Assembly: GCA_028875575.1 (NCBI GenBank) | Contig: JAPPDF010000080.1 | Coordinates: 157,940 to 221,939 of the forward strand | DNA length: 64,000 bases | Direction of reading: 5' to 3' | From: Acidobacteriota bacterium | Lineage (GTDB): Bacteria > Acidobacteriota > Terriglobia > Versatilivoradales > Versatilivoraceae | In this document: positions 27,573 through 36,961 of the stretch, piece by piece | Layout: each line of letters starts with the position of its first letter | Position numbering within the stretch: the stretch's first letter is position 1 | Program-made: the position numbers and the translations under genes | Notes under the pieces: generated by a model | Seen by the model: the letters and a program-made list of their open reading frames with translations, nothing else | Told to the model about the DNA's origin: nothing | Database searches by the model: none

Positions 27573-28346
27573 GTGGCAGCTGAATCGCAGAAGAAGGCAA
27601 CCGTCTCCAGCACCGTGGAGGACTATCTCAAGGTGGTCCTCAAGATCGAGGACATGAAGCAGAGGGCCAGCACCTCCAGGGTGGCGCGTCACCTGGACGT
27701 GGCCGACGCTACTGTCACCGACATGCTGAGAAAGTTGAAGAAGGCCGGACTGCTGGAATACAAGCCCTACTACGGGGCCACACTGACGCGGAAGGGACGT
27801 CAGGTGGCCGTGCGGATTCTGCGCCGTCACCGGCTGCTGGAGATGTTCCTCCACCAGGTGCTGGGCTACGGTTGGGAGCAGGTCCACCAGGAGGCCGAAC
27901 GCCTGGAGCATGCCGTTTCCGACCTGTTCATATCCCGGATCGACGCCCTGCTGGACTTTCCCTCCCAGGACCCCCACGGAGAAGCCATCCCCGACGCCCG
28001 GGGGTTTCGGCAGGTGGAGGACGACCTCTGCCTGGCCGAGGCCGAACCGGGGAGCTACAGCGTCCGCAAGGTCACCAACAGCGACCCCGAGTTCCTGGCC
28101 TATCTGGACAAGGTCGGCCTGCGTCCGGCCACCCGGCTCTCGCTGCAAGAGAAGGCCCCGTTTCAGGGGCCGTTGAAGCTGCTCCCCGAATCCGGCCGGG
28201 AGCCTGTATACCTGGGGCTGGAGGCCTCCAGGAGCATCTTTGTGTTGCCCCTGAAGGACCGCCCCCCCGCCCCCGCTGCACTCCCGGAGAGTCGCGCATC
28301 CCAGGGGGCTGTCGGCCGGCCCGGCCGAGGCGCTTGGAACGAGTAG
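27573..28346 (+). CDS. DtxR-family metal-dependent transcriptional repressor
   Basis: A 257-residue protein. The N-terminal winged helix reads VEDYLKVVLKIEDMKQRAST, then VADATVTDMLRKLKKAGL. The dimerisation domain has HRLLEMFL, HQEAERLEHAVS and DPHGEAIP, which hold the usual His/Glu metal ligands. The C-terminal part (about 150-235) resembles an SH3/FeoA-like domain. The GTG start at 27573 follows GAAGGG. It is the first gene of an operon with a DtxR-FeoA fusion and FeoB proteins, so it most likely represses ferrous iron uptake when iron (or manganese) is plentiful. Confidence 0.92.
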   Translation: MAAESQKKATVSSTVEDYLKVVLKIEDMKQRASTSRVARHLDVADATVTDMLRKLKKAGLLEYKPYYGATLTRKGRQVAVRILRRHRLLEMFLHQVLGYGWEQVHQEAERLEHAVSDLFISRIDALLDFPSQDPHGEAIPDARGFRQVEDDLCLAEAEPGSYSVRKVTNSDPEFLAYLDKVGLRPATRLSLQEKAPFQGPLKLLPESGREPVYLGLEASRSIFVLPLKDRPPAPAALPESRASQGAVGRPGRGAWNE

Positions 28347-28403
28347 GAATCAGCCGCGCTGGGCCGCCCGCCATTGATTTGGCCGGGCGGACCGGAGATT
28401 CCC

Positions 28404-29429
28404 ATGAACGAGCTGACGGGTCCCATACTGTTGGTTCTGGCTGCCCTGGCGATCTATTTCCTGTTTCGGCCCGGACCTGGCTGGCTGGAGCGCTGGCGCA
28501 GGTGGCTGCGCCTGTCTGACCGGGTGCTGTCCGAGGATGCACTCAAGCACCTCTACCATTGCGAGTACGAGCAGCGGGAGGCGACGATTCAGAGCCTTTC
28601 CGGAGCTCTGGGCACACCCGTGGAAAGGGTGGCCGGGCTGGTTCAGCGCATCGAGGCCGGTGAGCTGGTCACTTCCGAAGGCGCCTCGCTACGATTGACC
28701 CCCAAGGGAAGAGAGTACGCCCTGCGAATCATCCGGGCGCATCGCCTCTGGGAGCGCTACCTCTCGGAGGAGACGGGACTGAAGGAGCCGGACTGGCACA
28801 AGCGCGCCGAGCAGGAGGAGCATCGCCTGTCCTCCAGCGAAGCCGATGCCCTGGCGGCCCGCATGGGCAACCCGCCCTTCGATCCGCACGGCGATCCCAT
28901 CCCCACCCAACGGGGGCAGCTCCCCCCGCGCCGGGGCCAACCGCTCACCAGCCTGGCGGTGGGAGAACGGGCCAGGATCGCCCATCTGGAGGACGAGCCC
29001 GAGGCCGTCTATGCCCAGTTGGTGGCCGAAGGGCTGCATCCCCTGATGGCGGTTCAGTTGACCCACGTTTCGGCCGAGCGCATCTGCTTTTGGGCTGAAG
29101 GCGAGGAGCATGTGCTGGCGCCCATTGTGGCCGCCAACGTTTCGGTGGTTTCCCTGCCGCGGGAGCAGCCGGTGGAAGAGTCCCTGGAAACTCTGGCGTG
29201 CCTGGAACCCGGCGAAGAAGCCACCGTGGTCGGTCTGTCTCCCAACTGCCGGGGCCTGGAAAGGCGCCGCCTCATGGACCTGGGCCTCCTTCCCGGGACG
29301 GTGGTGGCAGCCGAGATGAAGAGTCCGGTGGGAGATCCGACGGCCTTCAGGATCCGGGGAGCGCTGATCGCGCTGCGCGGGGAGCAGGCGGCCAGTATCC
29401 GGATCAACTCCCGAAGACAGGTGGCCTGA
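28404..29429 (+). CDS. Membrane-anchored DtxR-like/FeoA fusion protein
   Basis: A 341-residue protein with unusual architecture. A single transmembrane helix ([16 protein letters not shown], residues 5-20) is followed by a winged-helix-like region and a DtxR dimerisation domain that keeps metal ligands ([29 protein letters not shown]). Two FeoA-like modules follow; the last ([26 protein letters not shown] within it) is a clear FeoA. The start at 28404 is the ATG that begins the helix. Its stop shares one base with the FeoB GTPase start (TGATG). It may regulate FeoB directly at the membrane in response to metal; DNA binding by a membrane-tethered protein is possible but unproved. Confidence 0.85.
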   Translation: MNELTGPILLVLAALAIYFLFRPGPGWLERWRRWLRLSDRVLSEDALKHLYHCEYEQREATIQSLSGALGTPVERVAGLVQRIEAGELVTSEGASLRLTPKGREYALRIIRAHRLWERYLSEETGLKEPDWHKRAEQEEHRLSSSEADALAARMGNPPFDPHGDPIPTQRGQLPPRRGQPLTSLAVGERARIAHLEDEPEAVYAQLVAEGLHPLMAVQLTHVSAERICFWAEGEEHVLAPIVAANVSVVSLPREQPVEESLETLACLEPGEEATVVGLSPNCRGLERRRLMDLGLLPGTVVAAEMKSPVGDPTAFRIRGALIALRGEQAASIRINSRRQVA

Positions 29430-30253
29430 TGCAACCGACTCACCCTCCAAGCGCCTGCGAGGTCTGCCCCGCCCACCATCCGGCCAATCTGAAGCGGCTG
29501 GGGGTGAACATGGACCGCTACGACTTTGTGGTGGCCCTGGCCGGCAATCCCAACACCGGCAAGAGCACCCTGTTCAACAGCCTCACCGGCCTACGCCAAC
29601 ACACCGGCAACTGGCCTGGCAAGACCGTGACCCGGGCCGAGGGCGGCTTTGCCTACCAGGGCAGCCACTACAAGCTGGTCGACCTGCCTGGCACCTACTC
29701 GCTGCTCTCCACCAGCACCGACGAAGAGATCGCCCGCGACTTCATCCTGTTCGGACAACCCGACGTGACCGTGATCGTGGTGGACGCCACCCGGCTGGAG
29801 CGCAACCTCAACCTGGTCTGCCAGGTGCTGGAAATCACCGGGCGGGCGGTGGTCTGCCTGAACCTCATGGATGAAGCCGAGCGTCACCGTTTGACGGTCG
29901 ACCAACGATCCCTGGCGCGGGAGCTTGGCGTCCCGGTGGTGCCTGCGGCGGCTCGCCAGGGACGGGGCGTTCCCCTGCTGATCGACATGATCCACCAGGT
30001 CGCCACCGGCAGTTTCGTCTGCAAGCCCCATCGCATTCAGAGTGAGCCCCCGGCGCTCAAGCGTGCCGTCAGCCTGCTGGTTGAAAAGCTGGAGGCGGCC
30101 TTCCCCGATCTTCCCAATGCCCGCTGGGTGGCCCTGCGCCTGCTGGAGGGGGACGCCAGGATCGAGGAAGCCGTGCGCTCGGGGGAGCTGGCCGGACTGG
30201 TGAGAGCCCCGGAAGGGGTGGGAACGGCGGCGCCGGCGGAGAGGGCGGGATGA
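29429..30253 (+). CDS. feoB: FeoB GTPase half (split ferrous iron transporter)
   Basis: A 274-residue cytosolic protein matching only the N-terminal half of FeoB. GTPase motifs are in order: GNPNTGKST (G1), a Thr in WPGKTVTRA (G2), DLPGTYS (G3) and NLMD (G4). The C-terminal 100 residues are the start of the helical GDI-like region ([17 protein letters not shown]). The N-terminus carries CEVCPAHH, a possible extra metal-binding patch. The gene is joined by ATGA overlap to the permease half, so both are made together; GTP binding here would gate the pore in the partner. Confidence 0.92.
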   Translation: MQPTHPPSACEVCPAHHPANLKRLGVNMDRYDFVVALAGNPNTGKSTLFNSLTGLRQHTGNWPGKTVTRAEGGFAYQGSHYKLVDLPGTYSLLSTSTDEEIARDFILFGQPDVTVIVVDATRLERNLNLVCQVLEITGRAVVCLNLMDEAERHRLTVDQRSLARELGVPVVPAAARQGRGVPLLIDMIHQVATGSFVCKPHRIQSEPPALKRAVSLLVEKLEAAFPDLPNARWVALRLLEGDARIEEAVRSGELAGLVRAPEGVGTAAPAERAG

Positions 30254-31677
30254 ATCCTGTGAACACCCGGGAAGAAGTGCTGGAGGCGGCGGCCAATCTG
30301 CGCTGGGAGGTGGGGCCCGACCTCCACGACTCGCTGATGGAGGCGCTTTACACCGATGCCGCCCGGATCTCGGATCGGGTGCTGAGTCGGGACGACACCC
30401 GGCCTGCCTTCGACCTGGACCGGACCATCGACCGGCTGGTCACCAGCCGCTGGCTGGGCTTCCCCATCATGATGCTGCTGATGGCGGCAGTGCTGTGGGT
30501 GACCATCGCCGGGGCCAACGTACCCTCCAGCCTGCTATCCTCCCTGTTCCTGGAAACCCTCCATCCCGCCCTCAAGCAGGCGGCGGCCGCGGCCGGACTG
30601 GCCTGGTGGCTCGACGGTCTGCTGATCGACGGCATGTTCCTGGCCATGGCCTGGGTGGTGAGCGTGATGCTGCCCCCCATGGCCATCTTCTTCCCCCTCT
30701 TCACCCTGTTGGAAGACTTCGGCTATCTGCCCCGGGTGGCCTTCAACCTGGACCGCTGGTTCAAGAAGGCCGGAGCCCACGGCAAGCAGGCCCTCACCAT
30801 GGCCATGGGCTACGGATGCAATGCGGCCGGGGTGGTGGCCACCCGGGTGATCGACAGTCCCCGGGAACGGCTGATCGCCACCCTGACCAACAACTTCTCC
30901 CTCTGCAACGGCCGCTGGCCCACCCAGATCCTGATCGCCACCATCTTCATCGGCAGCCTGGCCCCTCCGGCCCTGGCCGGGCTGGTGTCGGCGGGGTCGG
31001 TGATGGCGGTGGTGCTGCTGGGAGTGGGGTGCACCTTCCTGGTGTCCTGGGGACTGTCCCGCACCCTGCTCAAGGGAGAGGCTTCGGCCTTCAGCCTGGA
31101 ACTGCCCCCCTACCGTCCCCCCCGGATCCTGCAGACCATCTACACCTCCCTCATCGACCGCACCCTGATCGTGCTCTGGCGGGCGGTGGTGTTTTCCGTG
31201 CCGGCCGGCGCCGCCATCTGGCTGGTATCCAACATTCATGTCGGCGGCACCAGCCTGGCGGAGCACCTGATCCAGGGGATGGACCCCTTCGGGCTTCTCA
31301 TCGGGCTCAACGGCGTCATCCTGCTGGCCTACATCATCGCCATCCCCGCCAACGAGATCGTCATCCCCACCGTGCTGATGCTGACCGTGTTGAGCGCCGG
31401 TCTCTCGGGGGTGGGGGAGGGCGCCGGCGTCATGTTCGAGTTCGATGCGGCCTCGGCCACACTGGGAGTGCTGGAGGCAGACGGCTGGACGCTGCTGACC
31501 GGAATCAACCTGATGCTGTTCAGCCTGTTGCACAACCCCTGCTCCACCACTCTCTACACCATCTGGAAGGAGACCGGCAGCGTCAAGTGGACGGCGGCCT
31601 CGGCGCTCCTCCCCATCGCCATGGGCTTTCTGGTCTGTTTCTGCGTGGCCCAGGCGTTTCGCTGGCTCGGCGGGTGA
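30250..31677 (+). CDS. feoB: FeoB permease half (split ferrous iron transporter)
   Basis: A 475-residue membrane protein matching the C-terminal part of FeoB. A soluble leader of about 70 residues completes the GDI region, followed by about nine hydrophobic helices with two Gate domains. Typical motifs are [15 protein letters not shown] in the first Gate and [19 protein letters not shown] in the second, each with the conserved Cys. It would carry Fe(II) across the inner membrane. Annotation pipelines may call it 'nucleoside recognition domain protein'. Start ATG at 30250 overlaps the stop of the GTPase gene by 4 bp. Confidence 0.92.
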   Translation: MNPVNTREEVLEAAANLRWEVGPDLHDSLMEALYTDAARISDRVLSRDDTRPAFDLDRTIDRLVTSRWLGFPIMMLLMAAVLWVTIAGANVPSSLLSSLFLETLHPALKQAAAAAGLAWWLDGLLIDGMFLAMAWVVSVMLPPMAIFFPLFTLLEDFGYLPRVAFNLDRWFKKAGAHGKQALTMAMGYGCNAAGVVATRVIDSPRERLIATLTNNFSLCNGRWPTQILIATIFIGSLAPPALAGLVSAGSVMAVVLLGVGCTFLVSWGLSRTLLKGEASAFSLELPPYRPPRILQTIYTSLIDRTLIVLWRAVVFSVPAGAAIWLVSNIHVGGTSLAEHLIQGMDPFGLLIGLNGVILLAYIIAIPANEIVIPTVLMLTVLSAGLSGVGEGAGVMFEFDAASATLGVLEADGWTLLTGINLMLFSLLHNPCSTTLYTIWKETGSVKWTAASALLPIAMGFLVCFCVAQAFRWLGG

Positions 31678-31789
31678 GGAGGGAGTCGCAGGAATCGAGC
31701 CGCAAGATCCAAGAGAGTAATCCACCAAGTCACACGAAGGACCACCAGGTCACCCAAGGCGTTGGAGCGGGCTCACGAAGGCTCTGCCG

Positions 31790-31903
31790 CGGATCGGCGG
31801 GGACGTTGTTGAATTACTGGAATAACTTGTGTGGGTAGGGGACGTGGTTCAACCAATGAAGTTCAGGAGCCGCCGATCCGAGTTATTCCAGTAATTCAGC
31901 AAC
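31790..31903. repeat. Interleaved inverted repeats A-B-A'-B'
   Basis: A (31790-31800, CGGATCGGCGG) is the exact reverse complement of A' (31870-31880). B (31805-31826, starting GTTGTTGAATTACTGG) is the reverse complement of B' (31882-31903) with one mismatch. Because the order is A, B, A', B', the two stems cannot nest; they would form a pseudoknot or alternate with each other. Confidence 0.75.
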
Positions 31904-32526
31904 CGAGTCCGAACCGGCAGCGGTCAGGAACCTGGATACGACGTCGAGGCCCGATGGAATCTGCTCAAGGCCCACGTCCCCAAGGACTTGACCGGAAAAA
32001 CCGTTCTAGACCTTGGAGACAATGCCGGATTTTTTGCCGTCCAGATGAAAAGACGAGGCGCCGCCCGGGGTGTTCTGGTGGATCCTTTGGTCCGGTTCAA
32101 TGAGCAAGCAGAGTTCACAGCCGATCAATTCGAAGTGGAAATCGAGACGGCTATCGATGACGCGCACACCCTTGCCTCACCACCGAGAGCCGGTTCGATA
32201 CCATTGTCTGTGTCGGCTTGATCTATCACCTCAAGTATCCTACCATCGTCCAGGATCGGCTTGCGGAGATGGCCAAGGAGCCCATCCTGATCCAGTCGGC
32301 CAAGGAGGAAGCGGCTAACGCTTTTGCTCCCGATTTCCGCTTCGTCGAACACGACCATAACGGAGATGATACTTGCTGGTGGTTCCCCAACTATGAAGGT
32401 CTGGCAGCCCTGGTTCGCAGCTCGGAAATGAAGATCATTGCCCGTCCGCATCCTCAAATGATAGGTGCAAAGCCTGTATCCACTCCTGGCAAGGTCGTTC
32501 TGCCCAAACTGGTATTCCCGAAATAG
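31895..32526 (+). pseudogene. Frameshifted SAM-dependent methyltransferase remnant
   Basis: The first frame (from 31895, just after an in-frame TAA at 31892) encodes GYDVEARWNLLKAHVPK and the SAM-binding VLDLGDNAGFFAVQM. The downstream frame encodes ESRFDTIVCVGLIYHLKYP and runs to a stop at 32524-32526. The two belong to one class I methyltransferase of the type seen intact at 48016, but the frame changes by one base between about 32165 and 32185 and no start codon with a leader is present upstream. Either decay or a sequencing error could cause the shift; the missing N-terminus favours decay. Confidence 0.75.
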
Positions 32527-32765
32527 GGCAAGCGGGGCGGCTCTGTCTTTCCCGGCCTTCAGAGATACGACCCAGGCTAATGGTCTGACCTGATCGAGCG
32601 GTCCAGGGAAAGCGAGTGATTATCCGGATCGGGACTTCCCCCGTCTGAAGCCACCGGTTCGGGATGTGATTAGATTCTCGGCGGATTTGCTGTTGAATTC
32701 GCCGTGCTTCCTGTATTCCGACCCTCGACGTCCGTTCGCTCGCGAAGAATCTTGCGGGGCTGGCT

Positions 32766-33833
32766 ATGACTATCGCCCCAAGGAACTCCCAATCACAAGA
32801 AACATCCCCGCCGGGCGGTTTTCTCCTTCGCCTGCTGCTGAGAATTCCTGCGTGCCGCCGTCTTGCCGACGAGAACCGATCATTGCAGGAGAGCCTTGCT
32901 GACGCGCGGGTCCGTCTTGTGCGCCTTGGAGAAGAAATTGCCGCGCGCGACCAGCGGCTGGAAGCCCTGTCTTCGCTCGCGGCCGAGCAGCGGGCGAATC
33001 AGCTTTATGAACCTCCCGGTCATTACTATTCGCCCATCGTCGACCCCGACGACAATTGGGTTCGCCGGGCCATGGAACAGGAAGCACACCCCGATGCGGT
33101 GCCGGCGGAGTTTGGCATCGATGAAGGTGAGTTGCTGCGTTGGTTCGACAAGATCGCGGCGCACTATCCGGCAAATCCGTTCCCGGAGCAGCCCGCGCCC
33201 GGCCGGCGCTACCATTACGCCAACCCCAGCTTCCCGCTCGCCGACGCCCTGGCCCTTCTTGGTTTCCTGCTGGAGTTCCGTCCCCGTCGTTTTGTTGAGG
33301 TCGGGGCGGGCTATTCCTCCTGTGCGGCCATCGACATCAACGAGCAGCATCTCGGCAGTGCGCTCGAAATGACCTTTATCGAGCCCCATCCGGAGCCCGC
33401 ACTCGAACTCTTCGGCGACGACCTCAAGTATCGCAAGTCTGTCCGTCCGCAGCGCTTGCAGGAGACGCCACTCTCGCTCTTCACCGACCTCGACGCCGGC
33501 GACGTCCTATTCATTGATTCCTCGCACGTGGGCAAGACCGGCAGCGACGTCCTCGACTACCTGTTTCGCATTCTCCCACGGCTCCGCCCCGGCGTGCTCG
33601 TCCACCTGCACGACATCTTTTTCCCCTTTGAATATCCTGAGGCTTGGATCGCAGACCAGAACCGGTCCTGGAATGAGACCTATTTCGTGCGTGCGTTTCT
33701 CTGCGCCAACCCCAACTTCCGGGTGCTCTACCTGTCAGACTGGATCTACAAGTGCCGCCGTGATTTGTTCGAGACGCGCATGCCGCTCTGCGTCCCGCAC
33801 CGCGGCGGCAGCCTGTGGATGCAATCCGTCTAA
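32766..33833 (+). CDS. Class I SAM-dependent methyltransferase with coiled-coil leader
   Basis: A 355-residue protein. Residues about 35-75 are charged and heptad-like (RRLADENRSLQESLADAR), suggesting a short coiled coil. The methyltransferase core starts near 175 with RRFVEVGAGYSSCAAIDIN, followed by LFIDSSHVGKTGSDV and LVHLHDIFFPFEYP, as in the TylF/Methyltransf_24-like group that modifies sugars or natural products. Codon use and GC are slightly lower than neighbours. It is flanked by repeats and by a decayed methyltransferase, so it may belong to a small acquired island. Confidence 0.85.
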   Translation: MTIAPRNSQSQETSPPGGFLLRLLLRIPACRRLADENRSLQESLADARVRLVRLGEEIAARDQRLEALSSLAAEQRANQLYEPPGHYYSPIVDPDDNWVRRAMEQEAHPDAVPAEFGIDEGELLRWFDKIAAHYPANPFPEQPAPGRRYHYANPSFPLADALALLGFLLEFRPRRFVEVGAGYSSCAAIDINEQHLGSALEMTFIEPHPEPALELFGDDLKYRKSVRPQRLQETPLSLFTDLDAGDVLFIDSSHVGKTGSDVLDYLFRILPRLRPGVLVHLHDIFFPFEYPEAWIADQNRSWNETYFVRAFLCANPNFRVLYLSDWIYKCRRDLFETRMPLCVPHRGGSLWMQSV

Positions 33834-34572
33834 CCTGCAGTCCTTCCTTCCCTGTCGGCGCTCCTGTTTGGATGCGGACAATGGGTTGGGAATTCTTGAA
33901 ATCCTGAATTACTTCGTCAACTCGGCGGGGTCGGTCACAGTTGTTGTCTATCGCGAGTCCAGTCAGCCACCCAGGCACAAGTCAGCCTCACCCGCTAGCG
34001 CTTCCCGATATGCCGAGTCGCCTCCCGCTTGGCCGCGTGTCAACGGGCATCGAAAATCGCAGGGTTTTGGGCATTGACGACCACAGGAACGCTGAGAGAG
34101 CCGGCCTTTCCGGATCCCCCACAGGGGGGGCCTGGGGTTCCTGAGGCGAAATCGGTGCAGGAGGCGTTCCGGGGTGTTCTGGCATGCCAGGGGCCTGGAA
34201 ATGGCAGCCCGCCCGGCAAAGCTCGCAGATTCCGGGGGCAGGAGACCGTCGAACGCCATGGCGACTTCGATGTCGTCATGGAAGAGGTCGTCCGATAGGA
34301 GCAGGAAATCCCGGCCTCCGACGGCCGCGAACCGATCAACGATTTCCACCTCCGGGGGGCAAGGACTTGGCGTCGTAGAGGTGGCCCACTTGCAAATGGG
34401 GGGATTGAAGCGGTCTGATACAAAATAAGTCTTTTATAATTAGCTTGTTACCAGAGATACAACATAAACGCGTAGGTGGCGAATCAATAGTCGGGTCCCG
34501 GGAACGCACTGCCTTTCCGAAACAACGTCCCCTATCTCCCGCGGGCCGAGTTGACGCCCGCTGCCCAACCGC
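33834..34572. other. Intergenic region, no intact gene; possible decayed frame on minus strand
   Basis: No intact gene is supported. On the minus strand, about 34180-34420 encodes EIVDRFAAVGGRDFLLLSDD followed by LFHDDIEVAMAFDGL in one frame, reminiscent of the core strand and helix of B12-binding radical SAM proteins, but it lacks a cysteine cluster and starts and ends abruptly. An AT-rich patch lies at 34420-34470. Confidence 0.35.
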
Positions 34573-36315
34573 TCACATGGAGGCGGCCGGTCCGACGCGG
34601 ACGGTGATCACGTCCGTGTCGTGAAACTGCTGGTGGCGCACCGACGACGCATAGTGGCGCAGCAGCCTGAGAGAGACCTCCGTCTCGACCGGGGGACCGC
34701 TGGTCTGTTCACCCAGCAGCGCCAACTGATCCTCCAGATTGGTGTCGTCGGTCGTGGCCGCAAACTCGAGTTCGACCGCATCTCCATCGTTGCGCGCCAC
34801 GAGCAGGAGGTGGCGTCCCGAGGGCGCCCTGCCTTCGTCCTCCGGCCGCGTCAGGGTGAGCAGCATCTCCTCGCCGACTGCACGCAGTCGATCGGTCATC
34901 TCCCGGCTGCGCTTGCCGCGTGCGGCAAAAGCGGACAGGAACGAGTCGATCTTCGGCAGGTTGGCCAGGGTCAGTTCCGCCTTCAGGCGCCGGGGGCGCG
35001 GTCCTGTCAGCTCCACGAACTGTGTCAGAACAATCACGGTCACCCCGCCGACCGTCATGCTGTTTCCGAGCAGATCGCTCCAGGCGCCCTGCAGGAGCTC
35101 GGGATAGATCCATTGGAGTTGGAAGGCGATGCCCAGCCAGAAGGCGATGCCTACCGCGAAGCCCTTGCGATAGTCCAGCCCGTCGTGCATGAGCACCCGG
35201 ACGCCGAGAATGAAGAGGGATGCCACCAGCACGATGTAGTAGGAGGCCACCACCGGACCGGGAATGGCAACGATGACGGCGACCAGCTTCGGCAGAAACG
35301 CCAGCACCACGAAAATGACACCGACGCAGATGCCGACGACCCGGGCCGCCACCCGGGTGAGATCGGCCACCGCAATGCTGGCCGCGTAAGTGGTGTTGGG
35401 AACCGTGCCCGTCAGGCCGGACAGCAGGTTGCCCAGGCTGTCGGCCGTGAGCGCCCCCTGGATCGACTGGAAGTCGATGGCACGCGGCCTGCGCCATGAG
35501 ATCCGCTGGATGGCGATGCCGTCTCCGATGGTGTCCAAGGCGCCCACCAGCGTTACCAGCACGAAGGCGGGCAGAAGGGCCCAGAAGTCGGGGCCGAAGC
35601 CGAAGTCGAGACCCGGCCAGGCAAGCTGCGGAAAACCGACCCAGTCGGCCTCCAGGACGCGCCGGGTGTCGTAGATTCCGTAGAAGAGGCCGCCGCAGGC
35701 GCTGCCCGCAACCATTCCCAGAGCCCCGGCCCAGAGCCTCCAGACGCCGCTGGCCCGCATTGAGATCACGGCCATCAGCGCCAGGGTCAGGCCTGCCGTG
35801 ACCGGGGCGGCCGAGGGCGCAGCCTCCGCCGGCACGTCGTTCAGCTTGCGAAAGATGATCGGTCCCAGCGTGACCGGGATCAGCATCAGCACGGTGCCGG
35901 CTACGGTCGGCGTGAAGATCTTCCTGAACAGCGAGAGTTTTGCCGCCAGAAAGAACTGACACAGGGAGGAGACGATGATCAGGCTGGCCATCAGGCCCCC
36001 GCCACCCCGTTCCAGCGCCGCCACGCAGACGGCCAGGAAGGCGCCGCTGCTCCCCATGAGCAGGAGGTAGCCGGAGCCGAGGCGGCCGATGCGAGCGGAC
36101 TGGATCACCGTGGTGACTCCACTGACCACCAGCGCGGCAAACACGGCCCATACCAGATAGGCTTCGTTGCCCCCCGCGGCTCCAACCAGGATCGCCGGAG
36201 TCAGCACGATTCCGGCGGCCGTCAGCGTGGCGTACTGCAGCCCGAGGCCTATGGTGAGAGGAAGCGGAGGTCGTTCGTCCGGCTCGTAACGGACGTCCTG
36301 GACGTGGTTTTTCAT
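34573..36315 (-). CDS. NCS2-family purine/pyrimidine permease with extra C-terminal soluble domain
   Basis: A 580-residue protein. The first 430 residues are a nucleobase/ascorbate (NCS2, uracil-xanthine type) permease with about 12-14 helices; GTVPNTTYAASIAVADLTR carries the family signature region, and ALDTIGDGIAIQR the helix-8 acidic motif. Normal relatives end near here, but this one continues for about 130 residues. The tail has DRLRAVGEEMLLTL and SLRLLRHYASSVRHQQFHD then DVITVRV, a pattern like the ends of GHKL/anti-sigma-type ATPase folds but without clear ATP-binding boxes. Start at 36315 (MKNHVQDV) precedes the first helix normally. Confidence 0.88.
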   Translation of the reverse strand: MKNHVQDVRYEPDERPPLPLTIGLGLQYATLTAAGIVLTPAILVGAAGGNEAYLVWAVFAALVVSGVTTVIQSARIGRLGSGYLLLMGSSGAFLAVCVAALERGGGGLMASLIIVSSLCQFFLAAKLSLFRKIFTPTVAGTVLMLIPVTLGPIIFRKLNDVPAEAAPSAAPVTAGLTLALMAVISMRASGVWRLWAGALGMVAGSACGGLFYGIYDTRRVLEADWVGFPQLAWPGLDFGFGPDFWALLPAFVLVTLVGALDTIGDGIAIQRISWRRPRAIDFQSIQGALTADSLGNLLSGLTGTVPNTTYAASIAVADLTRVAARVVGICVGVIFVVLAFLPKLVAVIVAIPGPVVASYYIVLVASLFILGVRVLMHDGLDYRKGFAVGIAFWLGIAFQLQWIYPELLQGAWSDLLGNSMTVGGVTVIVLTQFVELTGPRPRRLKAELTLANLPKIDSFLSAFAARGKRSREMTDRLRAVGEEMLLTLTRPEDEGRAPSGRHLLLVARNDGDAVELEFAATTDDTNLEDQLALLGEQTSGPPVETEVSLRLLRHYASSVRHQQFHDTDVITVRVGPAASM

Positions 36316-36961
36316 ATTGGATTCCCGTGTTGTCGTCTCATCGATGGGTGCCTGTCTCTGCCGCTCTCCGTGCATCGTCGGGGCGCAGGAACCGGCCGGT
36401 GGCCCCGAATCTGAGCGTCTGAAAATTGAATTTCCTAATTTAGGGCGTTCCCGGTGAGAAAACAACCGCTGGATTGGCAAAACAGGTTCGCCCACTGGCG
36501 GAACCCCGGCGCTCCCGTGAAGCATCCTCCACACCCTAAACCGCAAACAGGGTTTACATCCTGCACAGGAATCGGGCAAGAAGTCTCGTGCTGGCCTCAA
36601 GGATCACTCCCCCCTGGAGGGGGAGTCGGTGAGACAAGGGCCCCGCCCGCAGTCGAACCGGTGGGGGGGACGGAATCGGCGAGATCGTCACATAGGAGAT
36701 TCAGCCGCAGTCGAGCCGGTGGGGGGCAGACGCGGCGCCTCGTGATTTGCAGGGACAATCAACATCGATGCGCAGCATGCACAGGATTTTTCCCGGAAAC
36801 GGCCAGCCTGTATTCCCGAGCAGCCACAAGACCCCGCGATGTCCCTTCCGGTTGACTGGCTTCCTCGTTGCCGTCACAATGGACCGCCGTCCGGCCCCGG
36901 GGCCAGACTTGGCTGCGCTCCACCCGGCGAGCATTCATGAATTCCCGATCCGGAGGCTTGC
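36316..36961. other. Intergenic region with a dispersed repeat, no gene seen
   Basis: It separates the divergent NCS2 permease and aldolase genes. A copy of the 125-bp repeat lies at 36602-36728, followed at about 36762 by a degraded CATCGATGC...ACAGGAT-type motif. No coding frame is supported. Confidence 0.55.
36602..36728 (+). repeat. 125-bp dispersed repeat, copy 2
   Basis: This copy begins with ATCACTCCCCCCTGGAGGGG and contains GGTGAGACAAGGGC, GCAGTCGAACCGGTGG, ACGGAATCGGCGAGAT and CACATAGGAGATTCAGCC, ending in GTCGAGCCGGTGGGGGG. It is in the same orientation as the copies at 27126 and 50671. Confidence 0.8.

Noticed and set aside
30240-30260. Frameshift error splitting feoB.
   Set aside because: The ATGA overlap and complete domain halves are better explained by a true split; not proven without reads.
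30495-31838. Long frames (397-447 residues) on both strands across the FeoB permease gene.
   Set aside because: They are His/Gly/Arg-rich shadows of the permease and lack hydrophobic or known domain patterns.
31988-32221. A separate short gene for the 78-residue methyltransferase N-terminal frame.
   Set aside because: Its continuation lies in the next frame and together they form one known fold, so it is treated as a pseudogene.
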